Shown: one piece after another, positions 1-11,874 of the stretch
How positions within the stretch are numbered: position 1 is the first letter of the stretch
Layout: each line of letters begins with the position of its first letter
NCBI GenBank assembly: GCA_963082975.1
Contig: OY720346.1
Span: forward strand, 48,394,296 to 48,458,295
Source: Labia minor
Taxonomy: Eukaryota > Arthropoda > Insecta > Dermaptera > Spongiphoridae
Direction of reading: 5' to 3'
Length of the DNA stretch: 64,000 nucleotides
The notes under the pieces: model-generated
The model's database searches: none
The model's input: the letters and a program-made list of their open reading frames with translations, nothing else
Told to the model about the DNA's origin: nothing
Position numbers and translations under genes: made by a program

Positions 1-975
1 TTTATATATAATTTAAAATAAATTAAAATATTGCAACTTCCAGCAAAATAATATTTTTTTTATTTTCAAAGTAAATTTATTTATTTAATTATTAATTTCG
101 CCTAAATAAATATTCGTATATTGATTATAAATCGAGTTATAATATATATATATATGTATATATCTATGTTGTTTAATAAATACATTATAAGTGGAGGAAA
201 GTGGAAATAAGGATAAGGAAGAGTAGCGGTGGGAATTTAGGGTAAATGTCATGATTACTACATTAAGGGTGAGTGAAGGAATAATCTAATGTAAAGCCTG
301 TGAAGTAATATATATTCTAAGGTAAATCTCATTTTGAATACGAACGGTCTGCCCTAAATAATTTAACTCTGAAATTCTCTATTATCTGCAAAAGAAACAA
401 TATAAAATGATTCTTGTCTTCCTCCACTTTTGCATCTGTCTTTAGACTTCATAAAAAAATTCTAATATATATACAAAACAAAACCAATATCAAAATATTA
501 AAGAAATTGATGTATAACGATAAAAAAATAAATCTAGATAAATATATGTGTGTATATCATAATATTTTATTTTTTAATTGAACAATTTATGTTTTGTTTA
601 ATTAAAACAATATAGTATATATATATTATATTTATTTATTATATTTTTCCCTAATTTTAATTGGAGTGAATTTTATCCACCCTCACACACATAAAGGCCT
701 GGTAGTTTGTTATGAAAATACTTGCCTTTTCAGCAGGTTATTAATTAAAAATATAAAATGATGTCGTAAAAAGAGGAAAATATAATATAATAAGGTTTGT
801 ATTTTTGTTTTTTATTTTATTTTGTTGTTGTTCTTCCTAATCTAATTAGTATTATTGATAATTTCTTTTGTAATAATATATATATATATATATATAATAG
901 AATTTTCATTAGATAAAAACGGGTAATGATCTTTAGAACAATCATTAGGGCGTTAATGAGAGAAACAAGTAGTAT
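1..975. other. AT-rich stretch without a gene
   Basis: Contains TA-type microsatellites (about 140-160, 610-640 and 870-895) and A/T-rich sequence. No coding, RNA or transposon signal was recognised. Confidence 0.6.
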
Positions 976-1150
976 TTCTGACTCTAGGGCGATTATCGTC
1001 CCCCTTTCCACCATTCCCTTTGCCACGGGGTAGTTTTTGCCACCCCTGGAGGCCGATTAGGGTCATTAGCAGAGGTCGTACGTGGCCAGCCCCCAAAACG
1101 ACCATCCCCCTCCTTTTCCCTTAGTCCGCTTTCAAAACACAAACACATAC
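976..1150. promoter_or_regulatory. GC-richer island, candidate intronic regulatory element
   Basis: About 170 bp of markedly higher GC than its flanks, with non-repetitive words such as GGCCGATTAG and GGTCATTAGC (TAAT-type homeodomain half-sites) and GTACGTGGCC. The overlapping short ORFs look like chance reading of this block. The regulatory role is inferred only from composition and the host-gene context. Confidence 0.25.
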
Positions 1151-4100
1151 TCATGTTCACATTGAGAAATACTAACACACACACACTCACATAAAATAAA
1201 TTATCAATAAAAGATTATCTCTTGTGTATTTTTTTTTCTTTTGAAAATAAACAATTTTTCATTTATATATATATATATATATATATATATGGCTTTTAAC
1301 CTTGTATATAACAAAGTTACAAATCAAATCGGTCAATTATATCGTAAATTATATCTTAAACATTTAGTTATGTTATTTTAAAATAATTATAACACAAAAC
1401 ATACTAAACCAATAAAAAATCCCAAGGAATGTATTGAAAAAAACTCTCTCCTATACATCATTGGATCTTCAAAACATTTCGATCCAGATCTTTAACAATT
1501 ACCGTATTCGCTTGATTTTGCTCCATAATACAAATGTATAAATACACTTTAATGCGTATATATTTCAAATCGTGTGTTGAAGGTGATTTTTTTACAATAT
1601 TATTGTTTTAAATGTCATTAATGGAATCTATGCGATAAAATTGTTTACAAGAATAAATAAAGAAAATAAAGATAAATAATGATTTAATCATTCAGATAGT
1701 TTACTTATTTATTTATTATATTTGAATATGTTTCTATTTATATTAATTATATATTAAAAATATAATCTATATGGCATATTAAGAATAAACAGTGAAATTT
1801 ACTTCAATACAAATTTAACAAATCTTCAAAAAGGAAAATTAAAAAGTATTTGATTATTCTGCCAAATTATTTTATGCAAATTGACTATTTCTTTAATTTA
1901 AAAAAAAATTAATTTCTCTTTACACAAAGCTCTTAACGGGCAAAAAAATAATTTCAAATAAAAAATGTATCAAGGCATTAAAATAGCTGCAACAGGTGCT
2001 GTGTTCGATACCTTTATACTTTCATTTACATAAATAAAAATTTGTTTTTTTTAAAGAAATACACTCAAGAAAATTCAATAAAAATTCAAAAATTCACTAA
2101 ATTAAAATCAAAAAAATAATTTTTAACAATCTATCATAGAAAAAAAATCTTGGCAATTACAGCCAAATTCCCACTTCATCATCCAAACTAACTAAGACCA
2201 TGACAATATTTATAAAAATAAATTTAAAAATACAAAACATTTATTATAGAAATATAGTATAAACATTATAACATTTTTTCATATAATAATAAAAATAAAC
2301 TATAAAAATGTAACAAATATAGATAAACTATATTATTTAATTCAAAATGTATACATAAAATCTATATTACTTTGAATATATTAAAAAAATATATTCTTTT
2401 TATATAGATTTTGATCAAATAACAAAAATTGTTTCCCTAAAGCTTTTTTAAATGACTAATGTATTATATTAATAAATGTTTTCCTCGAATAAATATTCCT
2501 TTTAAATTATTAAGTACTGATTACTTTTTTAAAAGTTAAAAAAGCCGCAGTATGAAAAAAAATATGATCAAATTTCTTTTTCAAATTAAATTAATTATCT
2601 CTTAAACATCGTGGCCAGTTTAAAAAAAAAACATAAATGCATGTAATGCAATTAGCATCTAAACCTGTAAAAGTTTATATTATAACAATTAAGATAATAC
2701 AAGTCCCATTAATGTAAGTTTTTTTTGTTATTTTATTTTTCATTTTTTATTTTTTACGAAGGTAAAAAAAAGGTTAAACTGAGAGAGTGAGTGGTTCAAG
2801 TAAAAAGATGAAATGTCTTTTTCTATAATGTATTTATATTTAAATATATATATATATACAAAAAAAAAAGTTAGACCAAAGGTATTCTTTTTTATTTTTA
2901 ATTATCATGGGTTTTTTGTATACATTCTCCTAAATAAATTAGTTTAATTTTTCTATATAAAATCTTAAAATGTTTTGTTTATCTTTATCTACCAATTTAT
3001 CTTTGTGTAGTTATAATGAACTTGAAGAGATTAAGCTGCAACAACCACATTTTTCAAACCATCATTCTGAGCCAGCTCCATCCAATTTCTATTCGCTTCT
3101 AATTTCCTACCATACTGAATTTTCTATTATGGTTTCTTTTGTGTTTGTTTAGATTATTCATCTAAATTAAAAAAATAAAAAAAAAATAACCAGAAGCAAT
3201 AGTTTCCTCAAAAGAGTACAATAATAACTAATATATGTGTGCTACATTGAAATTATTGATCTTATAATTATCTTAGAAAGTAAATAAGTAAAATGTTGAT
3301 ATATTAGGGGAAGAAATGGATAAACAAATTAAATATGAATTATAATTTTCCAATAAAATAAGAAAGAATTCATAAAGTACAATAAAAACAAAGGTTTTTA
3401 TTATAATAAATTTTAAAATAAATAAAGTAATTAGACATCAAAATAATATTTAAAATTAAAAAAAAATTATTTTTCATAGCCCATTTAAGGTGCCCACCGA
3501 TAATTTTTCAAAAAAATTTAAATATTTTTATTTAGAATAAAGTACTACTATCGATAATTCCATTAAAAATCATTTTTTTATTGATATCTTTTTTTTCTTT
3601 ATATTTTGGTCAATTTATTAAATATTAAAATTAAAAAATTTAAAATTTGTTTCTAAAATATCTCAATTATTTTAAAATGCCTACTTCTTCATTTACATTG
3701 CATTTAAATTCAATAATTCACAAATAAAACATACTATTTATTTAATATATTTATATATATATATACATATCTAATAATAGAAGTAAAATATGCTCTGATA
3801 TAATGAATGTTTTAGTAAATATTTCAGATTTCTATAATTTTTCATTTTGTCCTCTCCTCTTCCCACTCATCACCCAACTGCCCCAGAGGCATCCATTGCT
3901 AAAATATTAATAAAAACACGATTGTTAAAATTTCACTATAAATTTCAATGTGTCTCATAAATATTTAATTCAATTAATTATTCATTTTTAACTGTAATGA
4001 ATTAAATAATACTAATTCATTATGCATTATCTAAAATTACCTAAAATGTTGAATCATAAAATAAAAAATAAAAATATATATATTATTTAAATGAATGACA

Positions 4101-4855
4101 AAAAAAAATACAATAATTTAATTCTTTTAATAATTAGTATATTAATATTAATAATAATCACAATAACAGTTTATATTGTTTTATATGGATATAATATGTA
4201 GTAACAATCACATATAATCTTCCATTTACGACTAATTCCTTGTTTTTATTTTCATTATTTTTATAAAAATAATGATATTTTACTATAATATGAAGAAAAA
4301 ATTCAAAAATTTAAATTAATATGAAACTTGATTTTTTAATATAATAGATCATTTTAAAAAGTTTCCACTGTTTGTTTTGCCACTAGACATCCAAACATCA
4401 ACCTTTCTTTTGAACCCTTTTATATATTCATATGATTCTAAACTGTCATGTGATTGATCTTAATGCATTCATTATTACCTCAAGTTGCAAAATTTAATCG
4501 ACTTTTTCAGTTTGACTGACCAAAGCAAGGAACAAAATAAACTAAACGTGGATCCTTTCATCACTTATTTTATATGAGCAACGAGTTAGAAAGTTATCAT
4601 TAATGTAAAGCGAAATGTCACCTTTGAAGCACATGTTCGTTATATATATTATAAAGAAACCAATAGTAATAAGATCTCCAACTAATCCTGCCCTACTGAA
4701 GAGCATCTAAATAATGTACTCAATTTATATTCCTTTCAGAAAATTCATAAACATTCTTTACAATTGTATATTTTATTACTATTACATATCAAAAACTACA
4801 ATCATATTTATCATTTGATAATTGAAATAGTTTTGTTATTTTTTTCCGATTCGGT
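1151..4855. other. AT-rich stretch without a gene
   Basis: Long A/T-rich tract with TA runs near 1265-1290, 2850 and 3755. At about 1985-2025 there is a short tRNA-like B-box word (GTGTTCGATACC) preceded by TAGCTGCAAC, possibly a scrap of a SINE. Nothing else supportable was seen. Confidence 0.4.
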
Positions 4856-4859
4856 AATC

Positions 4860-5255
4860 GTTAAAATGAATCCCTTTCTCCCCTCTACCCTTTCCGCATA
4901 CACATCACCTCATCCTCATCTAATGCGTTTGTAATGTTCATTAAATCCTGGAGGTGTCCTCTTAATACTGCGATTACTTCACTCGTTGACTTTTTAAAAA
5001 AACATCATGTCCAGCGACATTTTCATAATATTGGAATTTATTAAGACCATTAAGATACATATAGATGAGCTCGGTTGTAAAAAAAAAAATTACAACATGT
5101 CCAAATGTCCATTTGGTACATAGATTATTAACATATGGCAGGTTTTAGTTATCAGTCTTTATCAAGCCAGATCATAATATTATGACGTGGCTCTTCGGAA
5201 AATGGCGAATACACTGTCTAATTAATAATTATTAAGGTTTTTTTTTGTCATCCGA
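4860..5255. promoter_or_regulatory. Complex-sequence island, candidate regulatory element
   Basis: About 400 bp of non-repetitive sequence between AT-rich flanks. Visible words include GATA-type TTATCAG and TTATCAAG near 5150-5165, TATTATGACGTGG near 5180, and TAATTAATAATTATTAAGG near 5220. There is no ORF. Candidate enhancer by composition and motif density only. Confidence 0.22.
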
Positions 5256-7159
5256 AATGAATACTATAGATCTACCAAGTAGCAGAATATTATGTTATTC
5301 GTATGACACAAATCACAAATTTATATTAATATATATATATATATTAATAAGAGGGTGAAATGATATAATGTTTAGGTTTAATAGGTTGTATATCAAATTA
5401 AAAAGATAATTATTTATAATCATTATCATCCTTTGATGCTTATACATAGGTTCTTTGAATATACACTCATAATTCATTAAAAATATAGTCAACATGAAAA
5501 TATTCTTAAGATATTTTTTTTTTAATTAGATTATTATAAATAGGTCGACAAAGGATAAAATATCATGATTAATAGTGAATATTGCATAATTATTAAGGTC
5601 ATATTTTTTTATTTTTTAAAATTATTCAATATTAATTATCATTTCTTTTAGGTTTTTATGAAAAAAATAATCAATGATAAAAAACGATTATATATGTGTA
5701 TATATATGAAAAATATGAATTCTAAGAGTGAATAAGTTAGTAGAGGAAGGAATACTGTTAATATTTCAAATTTTTATTATTTTCTTGATTGTTTAGTATT
5801 GTGGGTATCAAAAGATATTAAAAAAAAGAGGAGAAGTGAAGGGGGAGTGAATAGGAGGAGAAACGCTAATGAAGAAATGAAATTTTTATTAAGAGACAAA
5901 TCCCATTTGGGACACTACTTATATATAGTATATCTATATAGATATTATATATAGTTAAATATACAGAACTCCAATAGACATAGAAATTAAGCTAAAGAAA
6001 TTTAATAATAAAAAAAATATTAAAGATTAATTGAGTTTAAATATTAAATTTATTATTTATTAAAGATAGAGATAATAAAAATTAATTAAATAATTGATAT
6101 TTGGAGAGTAGAGTTATCAATTAAAACTCATAGAGAAGTAAAATAATTCAAAGGAAATTTAACTTTTCAACATTGTAAAGCCAAAATCGCAGTCCATAGA
6201 ATTATTTTCTTTTATTTATATATATTAGTATATAAGATATTATTTTTTTAAAGTTAAAAGCATATTCCAGCATAAATTGGATAAAATATTGATTAATATA
6301 ATATTTGTGTTGTTTTAATCCTTAGAATGTTTGTATTTTTTTGTGTAAAATCAGTTATAAAAAAAGTTATAATTAGTGATAAGTCAGTTAATGAGGGGCT
6401 TGGAATTTTATAGATCACATCTCTCTCCTCTCCTCTCCTTCTGTATTTTTTTTTTCTTTTTATATTTTATATTTATATATGACTTGATATTTTAGTAAAA
6501 TATCACCCCTATATAATGATAAATTTTATTGTAATTAAACTTAAAAACATGACGATGATAAATATTAATTAAAATGTCATTCGGGTAGGCTCTCATTAAA
6601 AGGAGACATCATTAATTCAATGAGATTTTTGTAAAAATGGAATTTTAATTAATTGCAAAATTTAAATCTTATATATGAACGACTACTTTATTAATGAACC
6701 TAATAAATCAATTTAATTAGAAATGATGGTATATATATAAATATATATATATATTAAGATGGAGGCGAGTAAATACATATTCTAACTACCATCTATTCAA
6801 ATATTTATATTTTATAAAGGGTAAATCTAAGAAATATTAATAGATATAGATATATTTACATTTAATTATCAAAATGCATACAAAACTATAATTATTTGAA
6901 TCAAAATATAAGTAAACTTTAAAACAATGAATTCGGTGTCATTCAGGATAGGGATAGTTGGAGGGTTGAGGTTGCTGCTGCTTAAACTTTCCTATTCATT
7001 AGCGTACAAAAAAATAAATAGAATTAATATAATATAAATAAATGAATGAAATGAATAGAATGAAGTATAAAATTATTTAATTGTATTTTATAAATATTTA
7101 AGATTTTTACTACTAATAAAAAAAATTTTCTTATTCTTGTTGAACAAAGTCTCAAAATC
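5256..7159. other. AT-rich stretch without a gene
   Basis: AT-rich sequence with TA repeats (near 5328, 5925 and 6735). A small richer patch at 6930-7010 contains GGATAGGGATAG and a GCTGCTGCT run. No gene was seen. Confidence 0.5.
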
Positions 7160-7349
7160 TTTTTACATTCTCGCCATTATTCAAAACCACGACGTGGTGC
7201 CACCAACAAAGAGCCAAACAGGCGTTGGTTTAATAAATATTATTTATTAAATGTAATTTATAATTTAATTAATTAAGTTTGATTTAAATATAATATATGT
7301 TATTTAATTCAATTCAAATTTGCGAGATAGTCGAGTGGAGACACTCCAG
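7160..7349 (-). mobile_element. HINE/DINE-like repeat family, copy 1 (internally deleted)
   Basis: On the minus strand this begins with the family start CTGGAGTGTCTCCACTCG, then ACTATCTCGC, follows the family for about 160 bp through TTTGGCTCTTTGTTG and GGCACCACGTC, then jumps to a degenerate family 3' end (GGCGAGAATGTAAAAAG). It is therefore a deletion derivative of the roughly 590-bp element seen at 39.2, 40.3, 55.8 and 60.1 kb. No coding capacity. Confidence 0.7.
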
Positions 7350-7999
7350 ATTTTTGGATGTATTGTATGATGAATAATATAAAAATGGCTATAATTAGAT
7401 AATACTATTGTAAATCTTCTAAATAGATATATTATAATAATTTAGACATCTTGGAAATTTGAATGTGTATTACAAAATAAATTGATTAGGTATTAAACAC
7501 AGCTTTGATATTTTTTTAATATACTTTTTTATATTAAAAATTTTAATTATTTTATTAATTTTTTGTTTTTGTTTTTGTGATAATTATATTGACGATATAT
7601 TTCATTATTAAATGGAAGTCAGTATAATTTTATATATATATAACAGTTTGGGGTAGTTAATAACATAAAATTAAAAGTATAAAATAATAAAATACTGACA
7701 TTTAAGTAATTAAATCGAAGGAATTTTATTTTAATCATCATTATTGTATCATTAATATATCATTAATGTTATTAATTAATAAAATATTCGTTTGTAATAA
7801 TGAAAACAAAAGAAATAATTGATTTTTTTTTTGTTTATATACCTGTATATTTTCTATTATTTCAATTTTATAATAGTGTGAATATGCATAAGAATAAAAA
7901 AAATAGATCATTAAATAATGAGATTGGAGTTTTTATTTTTTTATTTTTATTTTTATTTTTTTTTTCTGTTTTATTTCACTCCCGGTTGAATGTATATAT
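7350..7999. other. AT-rich stretch without a gene
   Basis: Poly-T and AT-rich sequence. The ORF at 7800-8096 is rich in Phe/Lys/Ile from A/T runs and shows no family features. Nothing else seen. Confidence 0.5.
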
Positions 8000-8720
8000 A
8001 GTTGCTGAACAAACGCCACCTCCTTCATTTGTCTTGAAAGAAATAAAGCAAGATAAGGGAAAAATAGGACGGATAAGAGACAGGAGAGGCGTTTAAAAAA
8101 AAAAATGGGTGAAATTAAAATAACGACTGGTTTTATTGGACTAATTAAACCCGTGCAGAGAAGGAGAATAATCGCATTTGTTTTAAGGTCCTTGGATGGA
8201 TCGATTCGACCCCTTCGTTGTCGTCAAGGGTGTAGTGGAGGGTTAATGGCTGAACGGACACCCCCCGCCCCTCTTTCCTTTCTCTCAATCCCTTCTTGTT
8301 ACGCACTTGATGAAATTATGTTGCTAATACCAAAAGATGGAATGAGATATGGAGAGGGGATGAGTGTTAAGGGAGAGAGGGAGTGGGGGAGGGGGGTCGA
8401 GAATTCTGGGTTCTCTCCCTACCCGACCAACTAAATTAAAAATACCGAAAGGTCGGCCGGTTTAATAAAAGATGGCCGCATGAATTATTACCACGAATGC
8501 ATTACTTTTAATTGGCCAACGCACCGCACCCCATCCCCTCCCCCCCTCCTTTACCCCGTGCAGCCACCCATCCTCGATCTCACTCCCCCACTCTTACTTC
8601 CAGCTTTGTAATTTCAATTTAATTTTCAATCCTTGCGAGTTCCTTTAATTTTATATATACGGATAAACCCTCCCCCCTCTCACTCTTTTTGAGTGACGTC
8701 AGGCTGGTGGAAGGGAGAAA
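8000..8720. promoter_or_regulatory. Large GC-richer island with a CRE palindrome
   Basis: About 700 bp of complex sequence, including GGACTAATTAAACCCG near 8138, TGGATCGATTCGACC near 8195, GGTCGGCCGG near 8450, GAATTATTACC and TTTAATTGGCC near 8480-8515, and a perfect CRE/ATF palindrome TGACGTCA at 8694-8701. Pyrimidine-rich runs follow at 8535-8600 and 8670-8690. The ORF at 8105-8434 shows no protein family. Best read as a candidate enhancer or other conserved intronic element. Confidence 0.3.
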
Positions 8721-9940
8721 AAAAGTAATTTAGGTATGGAGAAATAAATGTGTACATGCATACAGTCGTATTTAATTCGAAGTTAAATATTTAATTATTA
8801 ATTTATATTATGCAGATTTAAAAAAAAACGCGTGTTGAGAAGTTGATGACGAATAAGCGAGGGACAAGAAGCCAAAAGAGAAATTAAAAAACATACTATA
8901 TATATATACAATTTATTAAATTAATAAAATAAAAAAAAAATAATAATAAAGTGGAAATATTGGGCTCGGGGAATTAATAAAAAAGGCTTGTTGTCTCTGA
9001 TAAAAATATATTTAATAAAAAATCTTTTTGAAAAAGCTTCATTATTAAAAAAATATTATTAATCCCTCATTGTCCCTCTTTTCTCACTCTCTCTCTCTCT
9101 CTCTATCTCTCTTACGTTTTCTCATGCTCTATAACTCTATATCTATAAAAATGAATGATTCTAAGTATATGTGATATTATAATTTATACAAAGTAAAAAA
9201 TTACATTGCAATTGAGCATTGATATATTACTAATTTACTAAGAAACAAGTACTAGCCTATCTTTATTTTAAAACTTGCAAAGGAAACCCAGTAAGTAAAA
9301 TTTTTCTAAAAGAAAATCCTATATATTTAAAAAAAAAAATTTGCAATTTTTTTCTTATTATTTTATTAATTTTTAATTTTATTTTAATTATATTTCATCG
9401 ATGGTAGAAATAGGTTTAAATAATTATATTTATAAAAAATATAATAAAAAGTTAAGATTAAGTTTTTTAAATTATCAGTGAATTATTAAAAATTCATTAT
9501 TTTTATAGATTTCTTCAATATTATAAATATTTAGAATTTTATTTCGGGTATTAATTTAATCTAACAATGATTTATTTGAGCAAATTGATTGAATTACTTT
9601 AGTGAATTAATATTAAAAATTACTTAAAGAACGATAAATGTCAAAACATTCAAGTTATTAAAGTGAAATTAAATCATATCAAAAAATCAATTACATTCGT
9701 TCAGTTATGCCTATCCTGAGTCGCCCTCCTATTCTCCCTTATTTCTTTAATATTATTATCTTGCCACGGCATTTTTGATATACCCTATCATTATTTTCCT
9801 GATTGGTTTTCCCATAAACTATTTCATTAAGCTTTCCTCCTCTTAATGTCCTCACTCACAAATCTCTCAATTTGCACTACCTATAGATATAAAAAAAATC
9901 TTCAGCCTTTAGTAGATCCTACGAAAGACTCTCATCTGTC
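8721..9940. other. AT-rich stretch without a gene
   Basis: AT-rich with a CT microsatellite at 9086-9112. A moderately complex patch at 9700-9900 (GCCTATCCTGAGTCGCCC, CTTGCCACGGC) carries no recognisable feature. Confidence 0.5.
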
Positions 9941-9942
9941 AT

Positions 9943-10056
9943 GTCGGTTGCAACCTAAGCGGGTGCATAAGCATAAAGGTGTTCTATGATCAGTAGAACG
10001 GATACTCTCAATTTTAACCTTGATTTTCTTGTTTGGAGGCGCTACTTTTTATATCA
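9943..10056 (+). repeat. Unclassified dispersed repeat, copy A
   Basis: Shares an ordered run of words with 51540-51650 read on the opposite strand: CTAAGCG, GGTGTTCTATGATCA, TAGAACG, CTTGATTTTCTTG, GGAGGCGCTA and TTTTTAT. A six-base-stem palindrome (GTTCTA / TAGAAC) sits in its centre and is conserved in both copies. No ORF or known terminal sequence was seen, so the class is unresolved. Confidence 0.55.
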
Positions 10057-10370
10057 AATATATTAAAGAAATTAAAAAAATAATTTAATATTAATTATAT
10101 AATAATTTGGAGTCTTTAATGGTCCCTTAATAAATATGAGTATTTTGAATCCTGGATATATAACAAATATATGATTTTATTTTTAAATTTATTGAAAATC
10201 ATTTTAAATTCATGAAAATTGTCAATTTAAAACACCTCCTAGTTATTATTTATATTTATAAGTTGTTATTATATTTATTTAATAGTTATATTTAATCATT
10301 AATAGGCAATATATTGTATTAAATCTGATGTTAGGTGTTCTAATTTGAAATTGAATAATGTTTGTCTACT
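10057..10370. other. AT-rich stretch without a gene
   Basis: Mostly A/T, with nothing recognisable. Confidence 0.5.
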
Positions 10371-10870
10371 TCAAAATGAACGCCTTCCGAGAGGCGATGC
10401 GTAAAGATACGTCTCTCCAGTTGAAAGGAGAGTGCTAATTAAATAACGAATATTTATTTCTAGAAATTATTTACATTGCCAGCTGTTAGCAGTGAATTTA
10501 AATTAATTGACAACCTGTCCCCCGGTTTTGCTGCTGACGAATACGTCCGTCTGTCTCTTCTCTTCTCTCTTCTCTGTTCTTACTTTCTCTCTCACTCTCT
10601 CTCCCACACACATATATACATTCTCTCTCTCTATGTGTGCTCTGACAGTTGAAGAAAATAGCTTTTATTATTACTTCTCAGTATTTAATTAAAAATAAAT
10701 AAGTTCCATATAGCGAGTAACTAATTAGAAGATGAAGGACAAGGTTGGGGGAGGCATTTGCAAGAAGAAAATTCCACTGAAAAGGTTGCAAGAGGTTTTT
10801 TTTTCCTGCTGTAAGCCAATTCCAAACAGCACCGTATGGGTTCTAGAGCGTTGTTTATTAATTAACTTTG
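10371..10870. promoter_or_regulatory. Islands of complex sequence, candidate regulatory element
   Basis: 10371-10530 holds GAGGCGATGCG, AGTGCTAATTAAATAACG, an E-box CAGCTG near 10480 and TTAAATTAATTGACAACC. 10550-10640 is a CT-rich microsatellite. 10735-10870 has further complex sequence ending in TTTATTAATTAAC. No coding sequence was seen. The homeodomain-type TAATTA words are the only functional hint. Confidence 0.25.
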
Positions 10871-10985
10871 TTGTTATTTTTTTGCTTAATTAAGAAAATT
10901 ATTATATTTAATAATATTTTTTAACTAATTAGCTAAATGTAATGATGTTTTCGATATAGAAAATATAATAACTTTGATATATATA

Positions 10986-11515
10986 TGTGGGAATGGAGCC
11001 TTTTGGCTCATCACCGTCCGAATCATCAAAAGCCTGGCACATCTTACTGCCTCAGGGTCGGCCATTCTCAACCACAATATCATCGGAGTTGGTGCTTCCT
11101 CTCAACGCCGCTCCAAGCAGCGAGCGCCCCAGACGCCGTCGCCGCCTCCCCACCATGAGCTACCATCACCGTCGCCGCCATTCTCCCACTCCACGCCACC
11201 GACCAATAGCAACCGAGTTCCAGCTGTTTGGACTTCCTTTTAAAAAGGACACGGACACGATTCGAGTTTAGTTGTACAGTTTCAGTTTAAGTTCAAGTAT
11301 ATAGTCAGATTTCAGTCAGTTTACAGTTAAGAGTTTATTCAGTCTTTTGTACATCGCCAGAAGTATTCAAGAAACGAAGAAGTTACGATTTCATTTATCT
11401 TTACACTGTATTTTTATCTTGTTCATCTTTATTCAATAAAACGATATTTTTGCAACCATTTAAACAAAACAGATATTTTTTGCTAAACAACCCCTAGACA
11501 ACGAAATTCCCTACA
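10986..11515 (+). repeat. 5' LTR
   Basis: 530 bp, TG...CA ends. GC-rich first half with CGCC/GCC runs. A TATA-like TTTTAAAAAGG lies near 11239, followed by several TCAGTTT/TTCAGTC initiator-like words, and AATAAA near 11435. Identical on reading to 13287-13816. Confidence 0.88.
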
Positions 11516-11540
11516 AATTGGAGGCTCAGTCCGTGATTGA
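11516..11540 (+). other. Primer-binding-like segment after the 5' LTR
   Basis: The sequence TTGGAGGCTCAGTCCG begins three bases inside the LTR boundary. It starts with TGG, as tRNA-primed sites do, and resembles the tRNA-Pro-type site TGGGGGCTCGTCCG in shape, with differences. The primer identity is uncertain. Confidence 0.4.
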
Positions 11541-11581
11541 AAACAACTCGTTTATCGTTCGGGCAAAAGAAGATTCCTAGA

Positions 11582-11845
11582 CTTATTCACTCTCAAGATT
11601 TTATGTGAATAATCTTCAAGAAAAGATACACGATTCAAGATTCAAGTTTTATTCACTTTCAAGATTTTTGTGAATAATTCTTACGAAAAAGATACAAGAT
11701 TCAAGATTGAAGATTTATTTACTCTCAAGATTTTTGTGAATAATTGTCAAGGAAAAGATACAAGATTTAAGATTGAAAACTTATTCACTTTCAAGATTTT
11801 TTTGTGAATAATCAGCAAGAAAGAAAATACAAGATTTAATACAGT
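11582..11845 (+). repeat. Leader tandem repeat, four units of about 66 bp
   Basis: Units begin at about 11582, 11649, 11715 and 11781. Each contains TTATTCACTCTCAAGATTTT (with small changes), TGTGAATAAT, then AAGAAAAGATACAAGATT. The array lies between the primer-binding-like segment and the ORF start, where a packaging or translation-control leader would be expected. No function can be read from it. Confidence 0.8.
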
Positions 11846-11874
11846 AAAGATTAAAGAAATAAAAATATATTAAG

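Noticed and set aside
8105-8434. 109-codon plus ORF in the 8-kb island
   Set aside because: No domain words and biased sequence; the island is better read as regulatory.
10974-11271. Two ORFs inside the 5' LTR
   Set aside because: Non-coding LTR sequence; the same frame is seen as the tail of the internal ORF in the 3' LTR, and there is no independent support for a gene here.
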